Source: Salvia splendens (taxonomy: Eukaryota; Streptophyta; Magnoliopsida; Lamiales; Lamiaceae). From it: DNA of 64,000 nucleotides. Location: positions 22,618,061 through 22,682,060 of the forward strand of contig NC_056038.1 in assembly GCF_004379255.2 (NCBI RefSeq), in the 5' to 3' direction. Of this stretch, positions 58,431-64,000 are shown piece by piece; the first letter of the stretch is position 1; every line of letters begins with the position of its first letter. Made by a program: the position numbers and the translations under genes. The notes beneath the pieces were generated by a model. That model was not told the DNA's origin, made no database searches, and was given only the letters and a program-made list of their open reading frames with translations.

Positions 58431-61156
58431 TGTAACGCCCGTACTTTTTATAGTACTTGGAACAACACCAAAGCTACTACGAGGCAATTAATAAATTATC
58501 TAAACAAAATGAAAACGAACAAAAAAAATTAACTAACTTGGGCCGACCCAAATAAAATTGGAGTCTAAATGTTTTATAAAAATGGCTTTGGGTCATAGAA
58601 AAAGTCCAACAAATAAATAATTATACAAATTTGGGCTCTATAACTAAATGAGCCCAAATAATTTAATTAAAGTTGTGGGAGATATTTTTTTAAGCCCAAT
58701 CCCTCCTTCGCATGAAATGGAACACCTACTTCCATGATTCCATGAGCTTCCATCTTCCATGATCTTCCATCTTCCATGACTTTCCATCTTCCAACTTCAA
58801 TTCTAAAATCAAAGTTCACACAAATTAAATACATCAAGATCCTTCACTTATCTCCTCCCCTAACACCTCACAACACACACTTTCACAATCTGCAATTTCA
58901 AGTCACAAATAGAGAGAGAGCCGAGAGAGACATTGGGAGGAACTGCTGCCTTTCTGTTTCAATCTCATACAAGCCAAGAAACAAACCGCCAAGTTAAGGA
59001 GCCATTTCTTTCATCCCTACCAATTTCCTCAACCGAGTTCATAGTAACGAAGGTATACTCCCTTTCTCTTTGATCGGTTATACACATAGCATATCATTAC
59101 ACGTTAATCCCACAAGTAACTCAATCAATAACACAATCAATCGAACACACCAATCGGACATCTAATGAAACTCTCACTGTGATTAATCGAATTAACATAA
59201 TTGTAAAAGAAACTTATCTTGCCGGACGTTTCGGGATTGTTCGGGTTGGTTTCGGGGCTGCGCGGTGTCGTTTCGGGACTGTTCGAACAGCGAGCTGACC
59301 ACAGTAGAGACGAACTGCAGACGGCGAAGGCGCTGCGTCTTCTGCCGCGGCCTGACCCGGCGATGACGAGGAGTGCCTCTCGATTCTATGGAAGCTCGCC
59401 GCTGCTCTGCTGGAGGAGAAACTCCACGACTGCGACGGCGACCTCCGGCGAGATGATTGCACAGCAGAGGCGCGAATCGCTGCAGGGGGGAGGGCTGACC
59501 GGTGGCGGCACCTTTCTGACAGCAGCAGCGGCATCGCGTCTTCTTGGCGAGACAGCAGCGACATCGTGATGTCGACGGTGGAACGACGATGGGGCAGCCT
59601 GCGAATTGGAGAAAACCGACGGGGAATTGGGAGGATTTGTGCCGATTTTGTCGAGAGAGGGAGTAGAATAGGGAGGTGCTGAATTGGAGTTCATTCTGTT
59701 GAGAGAGAAGAAGATTGGGGCGTGAAGGAGAGAGGAGTATAATGTTGATAAGTGGGCTTCTTTTGTTTTTTTTGCCTTACTAATTTAAATTGGGGTAAAT
59801 TATTAAAGATGGGCTCCATTTAATTGTTTGGGCTTTAAAATGTAAATTGTAGGTATAAGGTGGGGAAATAATTAAGCTTTTAGGCTTTTAAATAAATCTT
59901 TGGCCCAATAATTAATTGTGGGGAATAACTTAAGTAATTCTTGATTAATGTCAAGGATGAATAATATATCTCAAGTCCGAAATAAATATAATTTCGAATG
60001 GAAATAATTGCGATAATTTAATTATGAGCTTCTTTAATTTCGGGAATTTAATTCGACACCGTGGTGGAAAATACGAGGAGCCAACGGAGGAAGTATTGGT
60101 GTAAGCGGCCGACCGGCGACGCCTTGGGCGGCCGCCGAATAATAAAAAATGCACGGAAAACCGAGAAACGAGATAAAAGACTTTAATTAGAGTGCATGCA
60201 TTCTAAATGTTTTCCTTCTTGAGATTAATGTGTACTTTAATTTTCTCAAAAAGGTTGTTCGCACGCTCGTTAAAGTCGGTTCGAGAAGTTGTTAAGGAAA
60301 CTACTAAGCTTTTGAGGTGGGCTCTATTACTTAAACTCTTTTATTTGCAATGATATGTATATAGTGAGATAAGGGTGGTTTAAATGCTATGTCATGCCGT
60401 ATTTTATGTTTTGAATTGCCTATCTGATTGTCTACTAGGATAATGTCCTACTAGACTTTGATGGTTAACGAATTCGGGTCTGACTAGGGAGTGAGTCCCT
60501 ACTCAGACTAGTGCACTGATGGGGATCGTGAGCCGTCCCTTGGGTCGGCCGGTCCAGTGATCGAGTTTGTGGCCACATTCTCATTTCACATGATGGTTCA
60601 GATATGGTACATGATGGGGGATGACGATGATAATTGCCTGCAGGCACCTTTTTATGGAAATGATTTTAGTGTTTCTTGGCATTTTTTTTAAGTAAAACCC
60701 GAGTTTCACTCAACGGTGGCTTGACATAACTTTATTGATGAAATGTATTTTGGGCATGAGTTCACTGAGTGCATCAAGTACTCAGCCCCTGCATATGTTT
60801 TCCCTATGTGCAGGTTGAGCGTGGACGGGGGACGGAGGATGTTGAGCATTTGGACAAAGACCATATTCAATAAACGTTCCGGTTGCTATTGTGTCTTCAT
60901 ACATAGTAGTAGCTAACTCTCAAATGCTTCCGCTACGTCAAGTTTTAGAACTCTGATGTTATCTTTATTCTGTTGGACTATTTTTCCTACGAACTTTGTT
61001 GCTTCGTTATTTCAGACTATAATTTGGTAATAAAGTTCATCTTTTGATCTACATATCGTACCCCTTGATTGTTTTCCCCTTTCTTCCCCGCTTCTTTATT
61101 CCCCCATTAGTCGCGACTCACCGTACTTTCTATCCTTAGGAAGTGCGGTCGTGACA
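58431..61156 (+). mobile_element. Solo LTR 2 (related gypsy subfamily, 2.7 kb)
   Basis: TGTAACGCCCGTAC to GCGGTCGTGACA, flanked by TCCTT. Outside the termini and the conserved module (60,470-60,831) it has little resemblance to the Tekay LTRs. It includes a GC-rich patch at about 59,220-59,690 that is open on both strands; neither frame has a recognisable domain. Confidence 0.94.
60470..60831 (+). other. Conserved gypsy LTR module (solo LTR 2)
   Basis: gaattcgggtctg, hairpin TAGGGAGTGAGTCCCTA (60,485-60,501), gatcgtgagccgtcc, cggccggtcca, tgtggccaca, agtactcagcccctgcatat, ctatgtgcaggttgagcg. Confidence 0.87.
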
Positions 61157-61161
61157 TCCTT
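61157..61161. repeat. Right target duplication of solo LTR 2
   Basis: TCCTT. Confidence 0.9.
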
Positions 61162-62253
61162 AGTGTTATATAATGACCCAAATGTTGGTTTATTATGACA
61201 CAAATTAACCATACGATGCTATGACCCAAATATTTATTTATTATGACCCAATGTATGAATTCTCATATACTATTATTTTTTTGCCTGATTATGCTTATTA
61301 TGACTTTTACATGCATATATTATGACATGAACTGCTAATTTACATAATTAACTTTTTCTCACAAGTTGCTTGGTTATTGTACAAAAATTCCCACAACAAA
61401 TTAATGATTTTATTTTTATCTTTTTTGCTCAAAATGACTCTAACATGTAGGAAGTATGACATAGAGTCATCTTATACTGTGTTTTTACTTTTCAGAAGAG
61501 ATCAAACAACCATCATATTTTACCTTGGTTATAGAGTCAGAAAGATAATTCATATTAAAGTCTAATTTGAAGAAACAATAAAATCCAATGTCATTTTAAA
61601 GTATCACCCATTGATGAAATAAAATGTTTGAAAACTCATATGTTAAATACGCACATAATTATATCAATGAAACATACTTTAAATCCAAAATTTATGACAT
61701 GGCCACTACAGAAGCTCTGTAGCTTGCTATCATCTTTTCAACGTCGATCATCATTTTCTTGTTGTCCGTTGCATAATGTTTGGATGTCGATGTTTTATTG
61801 GAAAGGGAGTTGTGATTATTTTCGTCCAACTTCAACACAATACTTTTTAGCTCTTAAATACTGAAGCACACCCTTATATCTAGTCGATAGTCCACAATTC
61901 CAATGGCCTTCTCTCACCCATGTTGACTTCCATCTGAGAAAATAAACATTGCAGTCACTTATGACATAAAAGTGATACAAACATGACCTAATTCATACTT
62001 TTCACTTATGACATAGAAGTGATACAAACATGACCTAATTCATATATTGCTACTACATAACCCATAAAGCTATTCCAATGCTAATCAGTGACCATACATT
62101 TATTTTAGGTGATTCCAAATTGAATGCAACTTATAGAAACAATAACAGTTTGTAAACATGTCACAAAACTGATACATATATGACCTAATACGTTTCTTGT
62201 ATATGAAATGAAATTCTGAGAGACATTCTTAGTTTTTTCTGTAAATCTATTAC

Positions 62254-62341
62254 CTTTTAAAACATTGGATCCATCAATTGTGGGAGCCTTAGTAGATTCC
62301 TTTCCAATATTTGGTGTTGCCATTTCATTTCCGAGATTGTG
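62254..62341 (-). other. Candidate antisense exon in element C
   Basis: On the minus strand an 88-nt segment lies between an AG acceptor (aatttacag) and a GT donor (gtaatag) and is open (LGNEMATPNIGKESTKAPTI ...). It would belong to a gene converging on the FAR1-like gene. No known domain. Confidence 0.3.
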
Positions 62342-63275
62342 CTGTAAATTAAATGCCAACAGTTATTAATAAAAATTATTTTCCAAGAAATTTAACTAAA
62401 CCCACATTTAAGGTCATGTTACTCATTTCCAAAAAAAATATTAAAGTCCAGTTCACATTTCTCCATTACTGAAAAAGACATCTCGGTAAGTACCTTTTTC
62501 AGGACCATTTATATTTGCTTAGGCTTTCGCCTTTGCCATCAATGATTCCCTCTCAATTGTTCTTCAAAGTTCGCTAACCAGATTGAGCGGCTATTCGAAA
62601 CACAACCAAGGTTAGAAAATTAGGGCAAAATTTAAAAATCCAAACAATCGACACAAAAATGACCCAAATCTAGGCGGCCAAATACCATTTTTCGGAGGTT
62701 GGTTTTGTGCTTCTTTCTTGTTCACCTTCATCCTTTCATAAACTTGTGGACAACGAATAAAAATGCAAGAAATCGTGAATCAATTTTGACCCAAAAACTA
62801 AAAATAGAAGTTATTAGAAAGTTTTATTAACCTTTACCTCCACGATCCCTGCTCCGGAAGAGCGAGTGGTCGTTGTCGCTAAAGAAGCGTCGCTGTTGAG
62901 AGATATCGTCGATTTCGCTAAAGCGTGTGAAATAAATTACTAGGGTTTTTTGGTTTAGGAGTGAATGGTTTTGTATTATTTTCTTTGAAGAAATGATAAA
63001 CCTTTTCTCTCTCTCACCTAATATCTAGCGTATGAAATGAAAATGTATTTTGCTGTCAATATTAATAAATGCCATAAAATCCACCCACTAAAACGGTAGG
63101 TGATGGTTCCTAATTTTTTTTATTCATAATTTACCCCTCACATGACACAAATCCGTCTTATTATGACCCAACAAAAACGAGGAGTCATTCCAGTTCATGG
63201 CCATTAATCTCAATATCTGACGGTTCATATATGGTCTGTATTTGTATACTTAAGGACTTCTTTTGGTAGATGAAA

Positions 63276-63279
<4 letters not shown>
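62342..63279 (-). other. Possible 5' exons of an antisense gene, element C right end
   Basis: A donor at 62,837/62,838 (GTGGAG|GTAAAGG on the minus strand) ends a 5' leader-like segment. Further in, MKVNKKEAQNQPPKNG is open at about 62,735-62,690. The pieces cannot be joined with confidence. Confidence 0.25.

Positions 63280-63319
<40 letters not shown>
63280..63319. repeat. (TA)n tract between element C and the 289-bp MITE
   Basis: 40 bases of pure TA, flanked by ...AACCC and GGGTTTT..., so the two elements abut it symmetrically. Confidence 0.95.
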
Positions 63320-63323
<4 letters not shown>

Positions 63324-63605
63324 TTTGATCTATGCAAAACTAGATTTAAATACAGAAACGCAGAACAATATCATAATTAGGTCACTTTTAGGTCATAATT
63401 AGGTAATTTTTAGGTCATGCTAACAAAGCATGACCTAAAACGATCTTAGCATGACATTAAACCCAAATATTATAATATGACCTAAAATTGTTTAATTATG
63501 ACCTTCCGTGTTTTTGGTTAATTATTGACCATTAGATCATCTAATCCTAGGGCCAAGATTTGGTCTGCATTTCTGGATTTAAACACATACTTATTTTGAT
63601 CATAT

Positions 63606-63608
<3 letters not shown>
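63320..63608. mobile_element. 289-bp TIR MITE in a (TA)n site
   Basis: The left end (gggttttgatctatgc ... tttaaatacagaaacgcaga) pairs with the reversed right end (gggatatgatc ... tttaaatccagaaatgcaga) over about 48 bases. The inside carries aggtcat/atgacct words like element C, so it is probably a deletion derivative of that family. Confidence 0.85.

Positions 63609-63663
<55 letters not shown>
63609..63663. repeat. (TA)n tract right of the MITE
   Basis: 55 bases of TA; the next element begins directly after it. Confidence 0.95.
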
Positions 63664-63665
<2 letters not shown>

Positions 63666-64000
63666 TCCCTTTAAATACCCAACACCTCCTCAGTGTAGAA
63701 CTAGAGACTAAATATTGACTATTAGATTTAAATTTTAATGGTTGAGATTAAAGATACTTTATCTTAATTCCCTCATTCATCCGGTTAATTAATTAGTTCA
63801 GCCAAGGGGTAGAGGAGTCATTTTGGTTGTTATTTTAGGGTAAATGAGATTCACCCAATCAACTTCCCTCTTCTCCCACCGCTTCATTCTCTCTAACTGG
63901 TCGACGATTCAGAGAAATCTGCCATCATTTGTCTTCTGCCATCAACGATTCAAAGAGTTATGCCTCACGTAATTGTCTTCACCATCCAATTCACACAATG
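63664..64000. mobile_element. Start of element D, another TA-flanked element
   Basis: It begins ggtccctttaaataccc right after the TA run, with a subterminal gactattagatttaaa like those in elements A, C and the MITE, followed by gene-like CT-rich leader sequence. It leaves the window, so the other end is unseen. Confidence 0.45.

Larger units (their letters stand above)
61162..63279. mobile_element. Right part of element C (TIR element)
   Basis: The right end (to 63,279, gatgaaaaccc next to a TA run) resembles the ends of the neighbouring MITE when reversed (AGGGTTTTcATCTA against AGGGTTTTgATCTA). The interior has repeated tatgacccaa, tatgacataa and atgaccta words. The left end is not in view: the element runs back through 43,307-43,636 to the FAR1-like tail and is broken at the hAT edge. 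Frames at 61,377 and 61,628 have no domain. Confidence 0.6.

Overview
The window is nuclear DNA of a flowering plant, most likely a eudicot. The evidence is Stowaway MITEs ending in CTCCCTCCGTCC, a chromodomain-bearing Ty3/gypsy element of Tekay type, a plant hAT transposase with a BED finger, a FAR1/MULE-type protein tail and a remnant of the plant-specific ZF-HD/MIF zinc finger. GT-AG introns are visible. The species cannot be named from the sequence. I see no intact host gene, tRNA, rRNA or CRISPR array; nearly everything is transposon-derived or low-complexity.

Layout. (1) 1-38,821 is a direct tandem duplication with a 21.2 kb period. One complete unit (17,626-38,821) follows the last 17.6 kb of a preceding unit (1-17,625). 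Each unit holds, in order: a 4 kb G/T-rich low-complexity block, a Stowaway MITE, an LTR-like promoter fragment, a nested Stowaway pair, element A (5.4 kb, terminal inverted repeats), element B (2.06 kb, long terminal inverted repeats around a 21-bp minisatellite), AT-rich DNA with a MITE, a captured-looking gene fragment, a Tekay-like LTR fragment and a Copia-like LTR fragment ending at the unit boundary. A and B are separated and flanked by (TA)n tracts. (2) 38,836-43,084 is a hAT transposon with a broken transposase and dense AACCGCCGGTT subterminal motifs. It sits at the duplication edge and lacks a target site duplication. (3) 43,085-63,279 is the right part of a large inverted-repeat element (C) with a FAR1/MURA-like zinc-knuckle tail. 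It is interrupted by a 14.7 kb Tekay retrotransposon (43,637-58,374, TSD GTTTG), whose pol gene is itself split by a 3.47 kb solo LTR of the same family in the opposite orientation (TSD AAGGT), and by a second 2.7 kb solo LTR (58,431-61,156, TSD TCCTT). (4) 63,280-64,000 is two more elements separated by (TA)n tracts.

How the parts relate. The relative order of insertion can be read from nesting and target site duplications: C is oldest, then the Tekay element and solo LTR 2, and the inverted solo LTR came after the Tekay element. Two observations may be new. First, several unrelated-looking inverted-repeat elements (A, B, C, the 289-bp MITE, and D) all begin and end at (TA)n microsatellites, share TA tracts between neighbours, and in A, B and C/MITE carry their own dispersed short motif array (TGCATTAT, TATCATT or TATGACCCAA); A also carries a spliced micro-ORF and an antisense MIF zinc-finger remnant. 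Second, LTRs of three divergent gypsy subfamilies share one conserved ~350-bp module with a stem TAGGG/CCCTA whose loop varies, a TGTGGCCACA palindrome and a splice-acceptor-like TATGTGCAG.
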